From Modicisalibacter coralii (GTDB lineage: Bacteria; Pseudomonadota; Gammaproteobacteria; Pseudomonadales; Halomonadaceae), in the NCBI RefSeq assembly GCF_004117855.1, contig NZ_QWBW01000033.1, forward strand, positions 1-51,274: DNA of 51,274 nt, in the 5' to 3' direction. The notes below the pieces were generated by a model. It worked only from the letters and a program-made list of their open reading frames with translations. It searched no databases and was not told the DNA's origin. How positions within the stretch are numbered: position 1 is the stretch's first letter; every line of letters starts with the position of its first letter. This document shows positions 1-9,025 of this stretch, in pieces. Both the position numbers and the translations under genes were made by a program.

Positions 1-1225
1 CGCCGGCGAGGCGGTCGGTTTCGCGGCTGGCGGTACCGTTGCCGATGGCGATCAGCGTCACACTGTGCTTGTCGACCAGCCTGCCGAGCACCGCCAGCGC
101 CTCGTCCCAGCGGTTCTGCGGTGCATGGGGGTAGATCACCGCCTGCTCCAGGAACTGCCCGGTGGCGTCGACCACCGCCACCTTGCAGCCGGTGCGCAGC
201 CCCGGGTCGATGGCCAGGGTGGCGTGCGGGCCGGCCGGCGCGGCGAGCAGCAGATCCTTGAGGTTGGCGGCGAAGACATCGATCGCCTCGCCCTCGGCGC
301 GCTCGCGCAGCCGCCCCATCAATTCGGTCTCGAGATGGGTGTAGAGCTTGACCCGCCAGGTCCAGCGCACCACCTCGCGCAGCCAGCGATCGGCGCCTCG
401 CCCCGCGCTCTCGCCGGCCAGGTCGATGCCGGCGTGGCGGGCGATCGCCACCTCCGCCGGGTGCACCGCCGCCTCGTCCTCGCCCGGCAGCTTGAGGGTC
501 AGGCTCAGCACGCCCTCGTTGCGGCCGCGGAACATCGCCAGTGCGCGGTGCGACGGCACCCTGGCGAGGCGCTCGTCATGTTCGAAGTAGTCGGCGAACT
601 TGGCGCCCTCGCGCTGCTTGCCATCGACCACCCGGGCACACAGCTCGCCCTCCTCCCAGAGCCGGTCGCGCAGCCGGCCGACCAGCTCGGCATCCTCGGC
701 GAAGCGCTCCATGAGAATCTGCTTGGCGCCATCGAGCGCCGCCTTGGTGTCCTCGACGCCGGGCATGTCGCCTTCCGCCGGGCGCAGATAGGCCTGCGCC
801 TCGCTTTCGGGATCGCGGGTCGGATCGGCCAGCAGGGTATCGGCGAGCGGCTCGAGCCCCGCCTCGCGGGCGATCTGTGCCTTGGTACGCCGCTTCTTCT
901 TGTAGGGCAGGTAGAGATCCTCGAGGCGCTGCTTGGTGTCGGCCTCGCGGATCTGGGCGGCGAGCGCGTCGCTCAGCTTGCCCTGTTCGTTGATGCTCGC
1001 CAGCACCGCCGCGCGGCGCTCCTCGAGCTCGCGCAGGTAACGCAGGCGCTCCTCGAGCTGACGCAACTGGCTGTCGTCGAGGCCGCCGGTGACCTCCTTG
1101 CGGTAACGGGCGATGAAGGGCACCGTGGCGCCGCCATCGAGCAGCTCGACGGTGGCGGCGATCTGGGCGGGACGTACGGCGAGTTCCTCGGCGAGGCGAG
1201 CGGTGATCGTGGTCTGGGCGTCCAT
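1..1225 (-). CDS. tex: Tex-family RNA-binding transcription accessory protein, N-terminal 408 codons (3' end outside window)
   Basis: The reading frame runs from an ATG at 1225 to the left edge without a stop. The protein opens MDAQTTITARLAEEL and carries the Tex N-terminal signatures GATVPFIARYRKEVTGGLD and RLEDLYLPYKKKRRTKAQ. The YqgF-like, helix-hairpin-helix and S1 domains expected in this family of about 770 residues would lie off the window. Tex is a cytoplasmic nucleic-acid-binding protein that influences transcription; its exact role is unsettled. A GC-rich hairpin (1252-1272) lies just upstream of the start, in the leader. Identification is confident from the N-terminal motifs; the missing half cannot be assessed. 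Confidence 0.93.
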   Translation of the reverse strand, partial: MDAQTTITARLAEELAVRPAQIAATVELLDGGATVPFIARYRKEVTGGLDDSQLRQLEERLRYLRELEERRAAVLASINEQGKLSDALAAQIREADTKQRLEDLYLPYKKKRRTKAQIAREAGLEPLADTLLADPTRDPESEAQAYLRPAEGDMPGVEDTKAALDGAKQILMERFAEDAELVGRLRDRLWEEGELCARVVDGKQREGAKFADYFEHDERLARVPSHRALAMFRGRNEGVLSLTLKLPGEDEAAVHPAEVAIARHAGIDLAGESAGRGADRWLREVVRWTWRVKLYTHLETELMGRLRERAEGEAIDVFAANLKDLLLAAPAGPHATLAIDPGLRTGCKVAVVDATGQFLEQAVIYPHAPQNRWDEALAVLGRLVDKHSVTLIAIGNGTASRETDRLAG

Positions 1226-1402
1226 GGGATCCTTGCGTCATGTCTCCAACCGGCGGCCCGAACGGGGCCGCCATCGGTCGCGCCCGCCGCGTCGGCCGGG
1301 CCGGTGCCCGCTCCGTAGCGTCTGTCGAGAGAGGGGGCGCGACAAATGGCGACAAGGTACCACAAAGCCATCCGGCGACGCAGGTCGACGAACGCCGCCG
1401 AC

Positions 1403-1654
1403 TTACCAGCGAGTGCCGTCGTCGTCCCAGAAGGGGCGACTCGCCTCGCGCTCGACGTCGTCACGGGTCAGGCCGATGTCGCGCAGCATGGCATCGCTGA
1501 GATGACGCAGTTGCTGACGCTCGTGGCGCAACCGCGACCAGCGCGCGAGCCGGCGGCGCCAGCGCGCGAGCCTGTCACGACGTGCGGGAGCCCGATCCGG
1601 CCAGCCGGCGACGGACGACGCATTGCACAACCAGGTACCGATAAGCGTTTTCAT
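1403..1654 (-). CDS. DUF1127 small basic protein
   Basis: A predicted 83-residue, Arg-rich protein. The DUF1127 signature is near the C-terminus: LSDAMLRDIGLTRDDVERE followed by SRPFW. The start at 1654 is chosen because GGAGG lies 5 nt upstream; a start four codons earlier lacks a ribosome-binding site. In other proteobacteria DUF1127 proteins are small stress- or growth-phase-linked peptides, some binding RNA; the function here is unknown. The gene is divergent from the LysR gene at 1770, and the 115-bp interval holds a perfect inverted repeat, so the LysR protein probably controls it. This is a common DUF1127 arrangement. Confidence 0.85.
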   Translation of the reverse strand: MKTLIGTWLCNASSVAGWPDRAPARRDRLARWRRRLARWSRLRHERQQLRHLSDAMLRDIGLTRDDVEREASRPFWDDDGTRW

Positions 1655-1709
1655 GATCGCCTCCACAGGATGTCTCGAGGGTGTGGAAGCAGTCTCGCCG
1701 GCGGCGCAT

Positions 1710-1735
1710 AATCAATCCAACGAATGTTATTGATT
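1710..1735. promoter_or_regulatory. Inverted repeat, candidate LysR operator between divergent genes
   Basis: AATCAAT, 12 bp, then ATTGATT: a perfect 7-bp inverted repeat in the divergent intergenic region of the DUF1127 gene (start 1654) and the LysR gene (start 1770). Position and symmetry fit a LysR-type binding site. The assignment to this regulator is inference. Confidence 0.5.
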
Positions 1736-1769
1736 CAAGACATCACGCAATTTGATGGAGAACACCACC

Positions 1770-2624
1770 ATGTTGCAGACCATCGATCACGAACTGCTGC
1801 GCACCTTCGTGGCCATCGTCGATCACGGCGGCTTTACCCGTGCCGCGGAGGCGGTCAACCGCACCCAGTCGGCGGTCAGCATGCAGGTCAAGCGTCTCGA
1901 GGAGGACGTGATACGCCGCCCGCTGTTCGTCCGCGAGGGGCGCAGCATGCGCCTGACCAGCGAAGGCAACACCCTGCTCGGCTACGCCCGGCGGATTCTC
2001 GACCTGCACGGCGAAGCGCTCAACGTGCTGCGCCAGCCGGACATGGTCGGCCGCGTGCGACTCGGGGTGCCCGACGACTACGTGATGCGCTTTCTGCCGG
2101 GGATCCTCAAGTCGTTCTCGCAGAGCTGGCCACTGGTCGACGTGGAGGTCGATTGCGCGCCCTCGACCACCCTGCTCAGCCGCCAGCAGGGCAGTCTCGA
2201 TCTCAGCATCGTCACCCGCGAGGTGGGTCACGAGATCGGCGAGATCCTGCGCCAGGACGAGACGGTGTGGGTCACTGCCGAGCACCACGCCCCGCACCGG
2301 CAGAGCCCGATGCCACTGGCGCTGTTCGAGGAGCCCTGCTTCTGCCGGAGCCATGCCTGCAACGCCCTGGCCCTGGCCGGCCACGCCTATCGCGTCGCCT
2401 ACTCGAGCCCCAGCCTGGCCACCCTGCAGGCGGTGGTCGGCGCCGGGCTGGCGGTATCGGCGTGGATGAAGAGCCTGGTCACCCCGGGCCTGCGCATCCT
2501 CGGCGAGACGGATGGCTTCCCGCCGTTGCCGGCCGCCTCGATCGTGCTGCTGCGGGCCCCGGAGGCGAACTCGCCGGTGGTCGCCGAACTCGCCCAGCAC
2601 ATCGTCGAGGGATTCAGGCACTGA
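1770..2624 (+). CDS. LysR-family transcriptional regulator
   Basis: A 284-residue protein in this start choice. The N-terminal winged helix-turn-helix reads LLRTFVAIVDHGGFTRAAEA, then NRTQSAVSMQVKRLEE, about residues 8-50. A LysR substrate-binding domain follows, from about residue 85 to 270, beginning VGRVRLGVPDDY. The ATG at 1770 has GGAG 9 nt upstream; in-frame alternatives at 1752 (TTG) and 1755 (ATG) lack a ribosome-binding site. The gene is divergent from the DUF1127 gene and probably auto-regulated through the inverted repeat at 1710-1735. The effector cannot be deduced from the sequence. Confidence 0.9.
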   Translation: MLQTIDHELLRTFVAIVDHGGFTRAAEAVNRTQSAVSMQVKRLEEDVIRRPLFVREGRSMRLTSEGNTLLGYARRILDLHGEALNVLRQPDMVGRVRLGVPDDYVMRFLPGILKSFSQSWPLVDVEVDCAPSTTLLSRQQGSLDLSIVTREVGHEIGEILRQDETVWVTAEHHAPHRQSPMPLALFEEPCFCRSHACNALALAGHAYRVAYSSPSLATLQAVVGAGLAVSAWMKSLVTPGLRILGETDGFPPLPAASIVLLRAPEANSPVVAELAQHIVEGFRH

Positions 2625-2766
2625 CGCATTGAACGTGAACAACTGTGACACTCCCGGCCCAAACGTCGACGCCCTCCCCGAAGCTCATTAATGTTCGAAC
2701 CACAACACTCATAAAAAAGACTCACCAACCCAGACTCCAGACACAGGGCTTCCGAGGGCCAAGACC

Positions 2767-4449
2767 ATGCTCAAGAACATGCACCGCATCAGCGTCAAGT
2801 ACGCCAGCGCCTTCATCGGCGTGGCGCTGTCACTGCTCGTCGTCGTCGTCGCCGACTTCTTCCTCGTCGAATCGCTCAAGGGGCGAATGAGCGAATTCAG
2901 TTCGACCTTCAACAAGGCGGTCTCGGAAGTGCTCAACGCCGACCGCGACCTCTACCAGGCTCGCGTGGCCGAGATGGAGATGCTGGACGCCACCCCGGGT
3001 AGCGAGGCGTCGCAGAGCGCCCGCAGCGACTATCGGGAAAACGCTCAGCAGGCCTTCGATCGCATGCAGCAGTTCAAGACGCTGCTGGCCGGCTACCCGG
3101 ACGTGATCGACAAGCTCACCGCCTTCGACACGCTTTACAAGACCTGGGCGCAGCAGTCGTCACGGGTGTTCGAGTTGCAGGCGGCGGGCGACACCAGGGC
3201 GGCGGCGGCGCTTTCCAACGGCGACTCGCTGGCGGCCTTCGGCACCCTGCGCGATGTCTACAACATCGCCGGCGAGGCAGCCGACAAAAAAATCACCGAA
3301 CTCCACGACGCCTCGGTCGCCATGGCCAATACCAAGACCTGGATCATCGGGGTGTTCTCGCTGGTCGTGTTCGTCGCCGCCATGACGATCGCGCTGGTCG
3401 GTCCACTGATGATGTCGCGGGCGATCCGCAACGTCACCGCACGCATCAAGGAGATCGCCGAGGGCGACGGCGACCTGACCGCGCGCATCGAGTCGACCCG
3501 CCGCGACGAGATCGGCGAGCTGGCCGATCAGTTCGACGGCTTCATCGCCTACATCGACACGACCCTGCAGTCGGTCCGCGCCAGTACCCTGGGGGTGACC
3601 ACCGCCTCCGACGAGATCGCCAAGGGCAGCGTGGATCTCGCCTCGCGTACCGAACAGGCGGCATCCAATCTGCAGGAGACCTCGGCGTCGATGGAGCAGA
3701 TCTCGGCGACCGTGAGCAACACCTCGGATGCCGCCCAGCAGGCCAACAAGCTGGTCCACTCGACGTCCGACATCGCCCGTGAGGGCCGCGAGGCCATGCA
3801 GCAGGTCGAGCGCACCATGGACGAGATCAATTCCTCGGCCACGCAGATCAGCGAGATCATCGGCATGATCGACGGCATTGCCTTCCAGACCAACATCCTG
3901 GCGCTCAACGCCTCGGTGGAGGCGGCCCGCGCCGGCGAACACGGCCGCGGCTTCGCCGTCGTCGCCCAGGAGGTCCGCACCCTGGCCAGCCGCTCCGGCG
4001 AGGCGGCCAAGAGCATCCGCGAGCTGATCGACACCTCGGTGAGCCGCACCCAGTCCGGCAACGAGCTGGTCAAGCGCACCGGCCGCACCATGGGCGAGAT
4101 CGTCGCGAGCATCGAGCAGGTCACCGACGTGATCGGCGAGATCAGCGCCGGCGCCAAGGAGCAGAGTCAGGGCATCGGCCAGGTCAATACCGCGGTCAGC
4201 GAACTCGACAACATGACCCAGCACAACGCGGCAATGGTCGAGCAGTTCAGCGCGGCCTCCGGCGAGATGCGCGAACAGGCCGAGCGCCTCAATGCCCTGA
4301 TCGCCTCGTTCCGCCTGAGCGGCGAAGTGCCCGAGGCGTCATCGGCCCCGCGCCTGAACGCCCCGCAGACCGCGGCCACCGGGCAAGCCCGCCCGGTGGC
4401 ACGGCGCGGTGCTGACGAGAGCACCGACGAGGAGTGGGCGACCTTCTAG
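2767..4449 (+). CDS. Methyl-accepting chemotaxis protein with C-terminal tether pentapeptide
   Basis: A 560-residue inner-membrane chemoreceptor. Transmembrane helix 1 spans about residues 13-33. A mostly helical periplasmic sensor domain covers about 35-190, transmembrane helix 2 about 191-215, and HAMP about 214-267. The long cytoplasmic signalling coiled coil contains the conserved hairpin tip [20 protein letters not shown] and [18 protein letters not shown]. The last residues, EEWATF, resemble the NWETF-type CheR/CheB docking pentapeptide of high-abundance receptors. No che or flagellar genes lie nearby, so this is an orphan receptor. GAGGG precedes the ATG. The ligand is unknown. Confidence 0.95.
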   Translation: MLKNMHRISVKYASAFIGVALSLLVVVVADFFLVESLKGRMSEFSSTFNKAVSEVLNADRDLYQARVAEMEMLDATPGSEASQSARSDYRENAQQAFDRMQQFKTLLAGYPDVIDKLTAFDTLYKTWAQQSSRVFELQAAGDTRAAAALSNGDSLAAFGTLRDVYNIAGEAADKKITELHDASVAMANTKTWIIGVFSLVVFVAAMTIALVGPLMMSRAIRNVTARIKEIAEGDGDLTARIESTRRDEIGELADQFDGFIAYIDTTLQSVRASTLGVTTASDEIAKGSVDLASRTEQAASNLQETSASMEQISATVSNTSDAAQQANKLVHSTSDIAREGREAMQQVERTMDEINSSATQISEIIGMIDGIAFQTNILALNASVEAARAGEHGRGFAVVAQEVRTLASRSGEAAKSIRELIDTSVSRTQSGNELVKRTGRTMGEIVASIEQVTDVIGEISAGAKEQSQGIGQVNTAVSELDNMTQHNAAMVEQFSAASGEMREQAERLNALIASFRLSGEVPEASSAPRLNAPQTAATGQARPVARRGADESTDEEWATF

Positions 4450-4457
4450 ATGCGTCG

Positions 4458-4961
4458 CTAAGCGCCATCCGGCACGAAGCGCAACGCCACCCCGTTGTTG
4501 CACCAGCGCAGCCCGGTGGGCTCGGGGCCATCATCGAAGACATGGCCCTGATGCCCACCGCAGCGCGCGCAGTGGTACTCGGTGCGTGGAATCAACAGCA
4601 CGAAATCACGCTGGGTCAGCAGGTGTCCCTTCACATGGTCGAAGAAGCTCGGCCAGCCGGTCCCCGACTCGTATTTCATGTCGCTGGTGAACAGCGTCAG
4701 GCCGCAACCGGCGCAACGGTACTCGCCGCGGCGCTTCTCATCGTTCAGGGGGCTGCTCCCCGCCGGCTCGGTATCCGCCTCGCGCAGCACCTTGAACTGG
4801 GCCTCGCTGAGCCGCTCACGCCACGCCGACTCGCTGAGCTCGAGCGGCTCGACGTCGGCACCCCGCGACAGATCCAGCTGGGGACGTGCCAGCGCCCAGA
4901 CCGGGAGCAACCCCATCAGACCGCCGGCACCTAGCAGTCCCAGAAATCGGCGTCGTTGCAT
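4458..4961 (-). CDS. msrB: Tat-exported peptide-methionine (R)-S-oxide reductase MsrB
   Basis: A 167-residue MsrB reducing the R epimer of methionine sulfoxide in proteins. Visible features are GTGWPSF (about 100-106), zinc CxxC pairs at 83/86 (CAGC) and 131/134 (CARC), and the catalytic cysteine 154 in LRWCNNGVALRF. The N-terminus QRRRFLGLLGAGGLMGLL fits a twin-arginine (RRxFL) signal followed by a hydrophobic stretch and an ARP-type cleavage region. The enzyme is therefore predicted to be periplasmic, whereas the common MsrB is cytoplasmic and leaderless. It is convergent with the chemoreceptor gene (8-bp gap). A periplasmic reductant partner is not visible nearby. Confidence 0.93.
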   Translation of the reverse strand: MQRRRFLGLLGAGGLMGLLPVWALARPQLDLSRGADVEPLELSESAWRERLSEAQFKVLREADTEPAGSSPLNDEKRRGEYRCAGCGLTLFTSDMKYESGTGWPSFFDHVKGHLLTQRDFVLLIPRTEYHCARCGGHQGHVFDDGPEPTGLRWCNNGVALRFVPDGA

Positions 4962-5043
4962 GACCTGCCCTCCCCTCGCGCATTGTGGGTATCCTCGCCT
5001 CGAGCATACGTCAGGTATGGCGTTGCGGATGCAGCGAGCCGCC

Positions 5044-5080
5044 CAAAAACACCGAGGGCGCGTCCAGTGACGCGCCCTCG
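5044..5080 (-). terminator. Rho-independent terminator of pckA
   Basis: A perfect 12-bp stem CGAGGGCGCGTC / GACGCGCCCTCG with loop CAGT lies at 5053-5080. On the minus strand it is followed by GTGTTTTTG. It sits 26 bp beyond the pckA stop codon. Confidence 0.85.
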
Positions 5081-5106
5081 GCGATCGGCAATGCCCGGTG
5101 GGCGGC

Positions 5107-6687
5107 TCAGTTGAACGATGGCCCCGCCGCGACGATCGCCTCGTCGACGCCGGCGAACTTCTTGAAGTTCTCGACGAACTTGGCGATCAGTTCCTGACGC
5201 TGACGGTCGTAGGCCGCCTTGTCGTCCCAGGTCTCGCGCGGGTCGAGCAGGCGCGAATCGACACCGGGCACGGCCGTGGGCACCGCCAGGTTGAGACCAT
5301 CGATGCGCTGGGTCTCGGCATCCTTGAGAACGCCGGCCTGGATGGCGCCGATGATGCTGCGGGTGGTGGGAATGCTGAAGCGACTGCCACCGTGGCCGTA
5401 ACTGCCCCCGGTCCAGCCGGTGTTGACCAGATAGACGCGCGAGCCGAAGGCCTCGATGCGCTTGATCAGCAGGTCAGCGTACTCGCGGGCCGGACGCGGG
5501 AAGAACGGCGCCCCGAAACAGGTCGAGAACGTCGCCTCGAGTCCCGACGAGGAACCCATCTCGGTGGAGCCCACCTTGGCGGTATACCCGGACAGGAAGT
5601 GGTAGGCCGCGGCTTCCTTGGAAAGGATCGATACCGGCGGCAGGACGCCGCTCATGTCGCAGGTAAGGAAGATGATCGCGTTGGGCTCGCCGGCGCGATT
5701 CTCCTCGACCCGCTTCTCGACGTGCTCGAGCGGATAGGCGGCGCGGGAATTCTGGGTCAGACTGTCGTCGGCATAGTCGGGGGTACGGCGATCGTCGAGC
5801 ACCACGTTCTCGAGCACCGTGCCGAATCGGATCGCCTGCCAGATCACCGGCTCGTTCTTCTCGGAAAGGTCGATGCACTTGGCGTAGCAGCCACCCTCGA
5901 TGTTGAACACCGTGCCCTCGCCCCAGCCGTGCTCGTCGTCACCGATCAGATAGCGCGCCGGGTCGGCGGAGAGCGTGGTCTTGCCGGTGCCGGAGAGACC
6001 GAAGAACAGCGTGGTCTCGCCGTCCTCGCCAACGTTGGCGCTGCAGTGCATGGGCAGCACGTCCTTCTCGGGGAGCAGGAAGTTCTGCACCGAGAACATC
6101 GCCTTCTTCATTTCGCCGGCATAGCGCATGCCGGCGATCAGCACCCGGCGACGGGCGAAGTTGATGATCACCGTGCCCTCGGAGCGGGTGCCGTCACGCG
6201 CCGGCTCGCAGGTGAAGTGCGGCGCGTTGAGGATCGTCCACTCGTTCTTGCCCTTGGCATTGAAGGTCTCGGGGCGCACGAAAAGCGTCCGTGCGAACAG
6301 GTTGTGCCAGGCGGTCTCGGTGGTCACGCGGATCGGCAGATAGTACTCGGGGTCGGCCCCCACATGCAGCTCGGCGACGTAGCAGTCCCCTTCCGCGAGA
6401 TAGTCCTCGACCCGCTCCCACAAGGCATCGAAGCGCTCGCCGTCGAAGGGCCGATTGACGCTACCCCAGTCGATCAATTCGGACGTGGACGGCTCGTCAA
6501 CGATGAAGCGATCGGCCGGCGAGCGACCGGTGCGCTCGCCGGTGTTCACCACCAGCGCGCCATTGTCGGCGAGGCGACCCTCACCGGCGGCAATGGCCCG
6601 CTCGATCAGTTCGGCGGCACTCAGGTTGGTGTGGGTACGGGCGCGACGTTCCGTCGTCGCCCGGGGGGCTGCTTGATTCATGGTCAT
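5107..6687 (-). CDS. pckA: Phosphoenolpyruvate carboxykinase (ATP)
   Basis: A 526-residue PEP carboxykinase converting oxaloacetate plus ATP to PEP, CO2 and ADP, the entry step of gluconeogenesis. Visible are the kinase-1a P-loop GLSGTGKTT (about 230-238), the metal/ATP motif GDDEHGWG (about 249-256), and the substrate Arg regions [14 protein letters not shown] and [13 protein letters not shown]. The start MTMNQ at 6687 is chosen for AGGA 7 nt upstream and family length (E. coli 540); the open frame extends further without homology. Gene order pckA-hslO-hslR-yrfG matches E. coli. A strong terminator follows. Confidence 0.97.
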   Translation of the reverse strand: MTMNQAAPRATTERRARTHTNLSAAELIERAIAAGEGRLADNGALVVNTGERTGRSPADRFIVDEPSTSELIDWGSVNRPFDGERFDALWERVEDYLAEGDCYVAELHVGADPEYYLPIRVTTETAWHNLFARTLFVRPETFNAKGKNEWTILNAPHFTCEPARDGTRSEGTVIINFARRRVLIAGMRYAGEMKKAMFSVQNFLLPEKDVLPMHCSANVGEDGETTLFFGLSGTGKTTLSADPARYLIGDDEHGWGEGTVFNIEGGCYAKCIDLSEKNEPVIWQAIRFGTVLENVVLDDRRTPDYADDSLTQNSRAAYPLEHVEKRVEENRAGEPNAIIFLTCDMSGVLPPVSILSKEAAAYHFLSGYTAKVGSTEMGSSSGLEATFSTCFGAPFFPRPAREYADLLIKRIEAFGSRVYLVNTGWTGGSYGHGGSRFSIPTTRSIIGAIQAGVLKDAETQRIDGLNLAVPTAVPGVDSRLLDPRETWDDKAAYDRQRQELIAKFVENFKKFAGVDEAIVAAGPSFN

Positions 6688-6899
6688 TGGGGTGTCCTGG
6701 GCCCGGGGGGCCATTTCTCTCTCGTTAGCCAAAAAAGCTTCCGGCGCATCGTCCGGACGGTGTGCCGTCTCTTTGTGTCGAAACGATGCGGGCGGAAACA
6801 TTATGGCAAAAACCCCCGGGGGGCAAAACGCCGGCTTCCTCGACGTGTTGATATGACGCGCTTCATACCACGGTAGCCGACGCTCCCCTTTTGCCGGCC

Positions 6900-7775
6900 T
6901 CAGTGCACGGTCGGCGAGCCGGCCTCTGGCGAATCGATCAACGACTCGATGTCGGCCGCCGAGAAGTGATAGCGGGTGTGACAGAAGTGACACTGGGTGT
7001 CCACGGCCTGCTGCTCGCGGAGGATGTCGCGCAGTTCGTCGGCTCCCAGGCTGAGCAGCGCCTGGGCGATGCGCTCCCGCGAACAGGTGCAGCCGAAGCG
7101 CAGCGGCTTGGGGTCGAAGACCCGGGCCGTTTCCTCGTGATAGAGGCGATACAGCAGGTCGCGCTGGGAAAGATTGAGCAGCTCGTCGTCGCTCACGGTG
7201 CTCGCCAGATGCACGACCCGGTCCCAGGCGTCGGCGTCCTGGTTGCTGGCGTCGTCGGGCAGTTGCTGAAGCAACAGGCCACCGGCACGCTCGCCATCGG
7301 CCGCCAGCCACAGGCGCGTGGCCAACTGTTCGGAACGGGCGAAGTACTCTTCCAGGCAGGCGGCGAGATCATCGCCGTCGGTGGCGACGATGCCCTGGTA
7401 ACGATTGCCTTCGCGCGGGTCGAGGGTGATAACGATCTGGCCGTCACCGACCAGGCTCCGGAAGGAGGCGCCTTCCGCCGGCAGCGGCGCTTCGTCGTCG
7501 ACCCGGGCGATGGCCCGCAGCTCGCCGCCCGGGTTGGATTCGGCCATCAGCAGGCTCAGCGCGCCACGGCCGCGCACTTCCAGGCTCAGGGTGCCATCGA
7601 GCTTGACGGTCTCGGTGAGCAGTGCCACCGCGGCCAGCATTTCCCCCAGCAGTTGACTGACCACCGCCGGATAGGCGTGACGTTCGAGAACCTCGGCGTA
7701 GGCACTCTCGAGCGAGACGATCTCGCCGCGCACGTTGGTATCGTCGAACAGGAATCGCTGAATCTGATCGGGCAT
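6900..7775 (-). CDS. hslO: Redox-regulated chaperone Hsp33
   Basis: A 291-residue cytosolic holdase activated by oxidation. The C-terminal zinc switch is intact: CTC (Cys229, Cys231) and CHFC (Cys262, Cys265). Upstream lies the Hsp33 core domain with [12 protein letters not shown]. The start [10 protein letters not shown] at 7775 is preferred over an in-frame extension of 20 codons that has no homology. In heat-oxidative stress it holds unfolded clients when its zinc is lost and the cysteines form disulfides. It is encoded downstream of hslR (56-bp gap), as in E. coli. No sigma-32-like promoter is evident immediately upstream. Confidence 0.96.
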   Translation of the reverse strand: MPDQIQRFLFDDTNVRGEIVSLESAYAEVLERHAYPAVVSQLLGEMLAAVALLTETVKLDGTLSLEVRGRGALSLLMAESNPGGELRAIARVDDEAPLPAEGASFRSLVGDGQIVITLDPREGNRYQGIVATDGDDLAACLEEYFARSEQLATRLWLAADGERAGGLLLQQLPDDASNQDADAWDRVVHLASTVSDDELLNLSQRDLLYRLYHEETARVFDPKPLRFGCTCSRERIAQALLSLGADELRDILREQQAVDTQCHFCHTRYHFSAADIESLIDSPEAGSPTVH

Positions 7776-7831
7776 GGGTTCACTCGAAATAAGGGAAAAC
7801 GGTTGGGAAAGACGAGCTTCGGGGCGGTCCG

Positions 7832-8227
7832 TCACTCGTCGGGGCGCTGGCGCTGGAAACGCTGGATATCGCGGCGGTCGCGCTTGTCGGGGCGCCCCTT
7901 GGGCGCACGCATGGTCTGGTTGGCGAGACGACGCTGTTCGGCTTCACGTTCGCGCCGAGCGAGGCTCTCCGGCGTCTCGCGATAGAGTTCGCGCGCCTCG
8001 GGCGCCCCGCGCCGCTGGTTGGAAACGGCCACCACCTCGACCTCCCAGTGATCCCAGCCCTGCGGTACCTTGATCAGGGCGCCGGGCGCGATCATCTTGC
8101 TGGTCTTGACGCGGGTCCCGTCGACCTGGACCTTGCCGCCGTCGATGGCCTTCTTGGCCAGGCCGCGGGTCTTGAAAAAGCGCGCCGCCCAGAGCCATTT
8201 GTCGATACGTACCGATTGCTGTTCCAT
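7832..8227 (-). CDS. hslR: Hsp15, S4-domain ribosome-rescue RNA-binding protein
   Basis: A 131-residue protein. The S4 RNA-binding domain spans about residues 6-65 ([19 protein letters not shown], then GGKVQVDG), followed by a charged Arg/Lys-rich tail. In E. coli, Hsp15 binds stalled 50S subunits carrying nascent chains. The ATG at 8227 is chosen; a GTG two codons upstream is possible and neither has a strong ribosome-binding site. The gene lies between yrfG (18-bp gap) and hslO, the same order as in E. coli. Confidence 0.94.
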   Translation of the reverse strand: MEQQSVRIDKWLWAARFFKTRGLAKKAIDGGKVQVDGTRVKTSKMIAPGALIKVPQGWDHWEVEVVAVSNQRRGAPEARELYRETPESLARREREAEQRRLANQTMRAPKGRPDKRDRRDIQRFQRQRPDE

Positions 8228-8245
8228 GTTCACGAAAATGGGGAC

Positions 8246-8899
8246 TTAGTCGCGTGGAAACAAGGCCGAGAAGCGGTCGAGGGCGACGAATTCCTCGAGC
8301 TCACGCTCCGGCCGCCGGCTGTCGGGCTGCTTGATCCCCAGCAGGTGGCGAATGCCGAATTCCCGGGCGCTCTCCAGCACGGCGGGATTGTCATCGATGA
8401 ACAGCGTGCGCAGCGGGTCGAAGGGCTCGACCTCCTGCAGGGCGAACCAGAATTCCTGATGCTCCTTGGGCACGCCGAGATCCGCCGACGAGACGATCGC
8501 ATCCAGGTAGTCTTCCAGCCCGGTCAGCGGCAGCTTCAGCGAGAGACTCCCGCGGTCGGCATTGGTCGCCAGTATCACCCGCGGGTGGGCCTGTCTGAGC
8601 CAGGTCAGGAAGTCCAGGGCATCGCTGCGCAGGCCGATCAGATGCTGCACCTCGCGCTTCAAGGCGAGAATGTCGACGTTCAGCTCGCGCTGCCAGTAAT
8701 CGAGGCTGTACCAGTCGAGCGTGCCCTGCTCGCGGACGATCCGCTCACGGATCTCTTCCTGGAACGCTTCGTCGAGGTGATGCAGCTCGACGTAGCGACG
8801 TGGCAGGTGCTCGAGCCAGAAGTGACTGTCGAAATGCAGGTCGAGCAGCGTGCCGTCCATGTCGAGCAGGACGGTGTCGATGTCGTGCCAATCGATCAT
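8246..8899 (-). CDS. yrfG: HAD-family GMP/IMP nucleotidase, YrfG-like
   Basis: A 217-residue HAD-superfamily phosphatase with motif I DMDGTLLDL, motif II LATNAD and motif IV FIDDNPAVLESA. Similarity in length, the opening MIDWHDIDTVLLDMDGT, and synteny with hslR-hslO-pckA support YrfG, which dephosphorylates GMP/IMP in E. coli. The start at 8899 begins at MIDW; the open frame continues upstream only as read-through opposite nudE. It is first in the apparent yrfG-hslR-hslO transcript and divergent from nudE. Substrate is inferred from family and context. Confidence 0.92.
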   Translation of the reverse strand: MIDWHDIDTVLLDMDGTLLDLHFDSHFWLEHLPRRYVELHHLDEAFQEEIRERIVREQGTLDWYSLDYWQRELNVDILALKREVQHLIGLRSDALDFLTWLRQAHPRVILATNADRGSLSLKLPLTGLEDYLDAIVSSADLGVPKEHQEFWFALQEVEPFDPLRTLFIDDNPAVLESAREFGIRHLLGIKQPDSRRPERELEEFVALDRFSALFPRD

Positions 8900-8930
8900 T
8901 GGCCAGAAGCTCCACGGCGGTGGTAAAAAA

Positions 8931-8995
8931 GAACCTGGGTTTGTACGAAAAAGTCGGCGAGCGCAGCAGTTTTCGTAGAGAACCTGGATTGTACG
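8931..8995. repeat. Direct repeat pair in the yrfG/nudE divergent region
   Basis: GAACCTGGGTTTGTACG (8931-8947) recurs as GAACCTGGATTGTACG (8980-8995), 49 bp apart, inside the 126-bp intergenic region. It could be a duplicated regulator site or a small tandem duplication. No regulator is identified. Confidence 0.45.
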
Positions 8996-9025
8996 GGATA
9001 CGCCCGACCCACGCACGGAGGCCCC

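Noticed and set aside
1252-1272. GGCGGCCC-GAACG-GGGCCGCC hairpin as terminator of the DUF1127 gene
   Set aside because: The stem is perfect but no T tract follows on either strand. It lies in the tex leader and may simply reflect GC content.
65-1318. 417-codon plus-strand frame opposite tex
   Set aside because: The minus strand carries recognisable Tex sequence through 1225. The plus frame is its GC-rich shadow.
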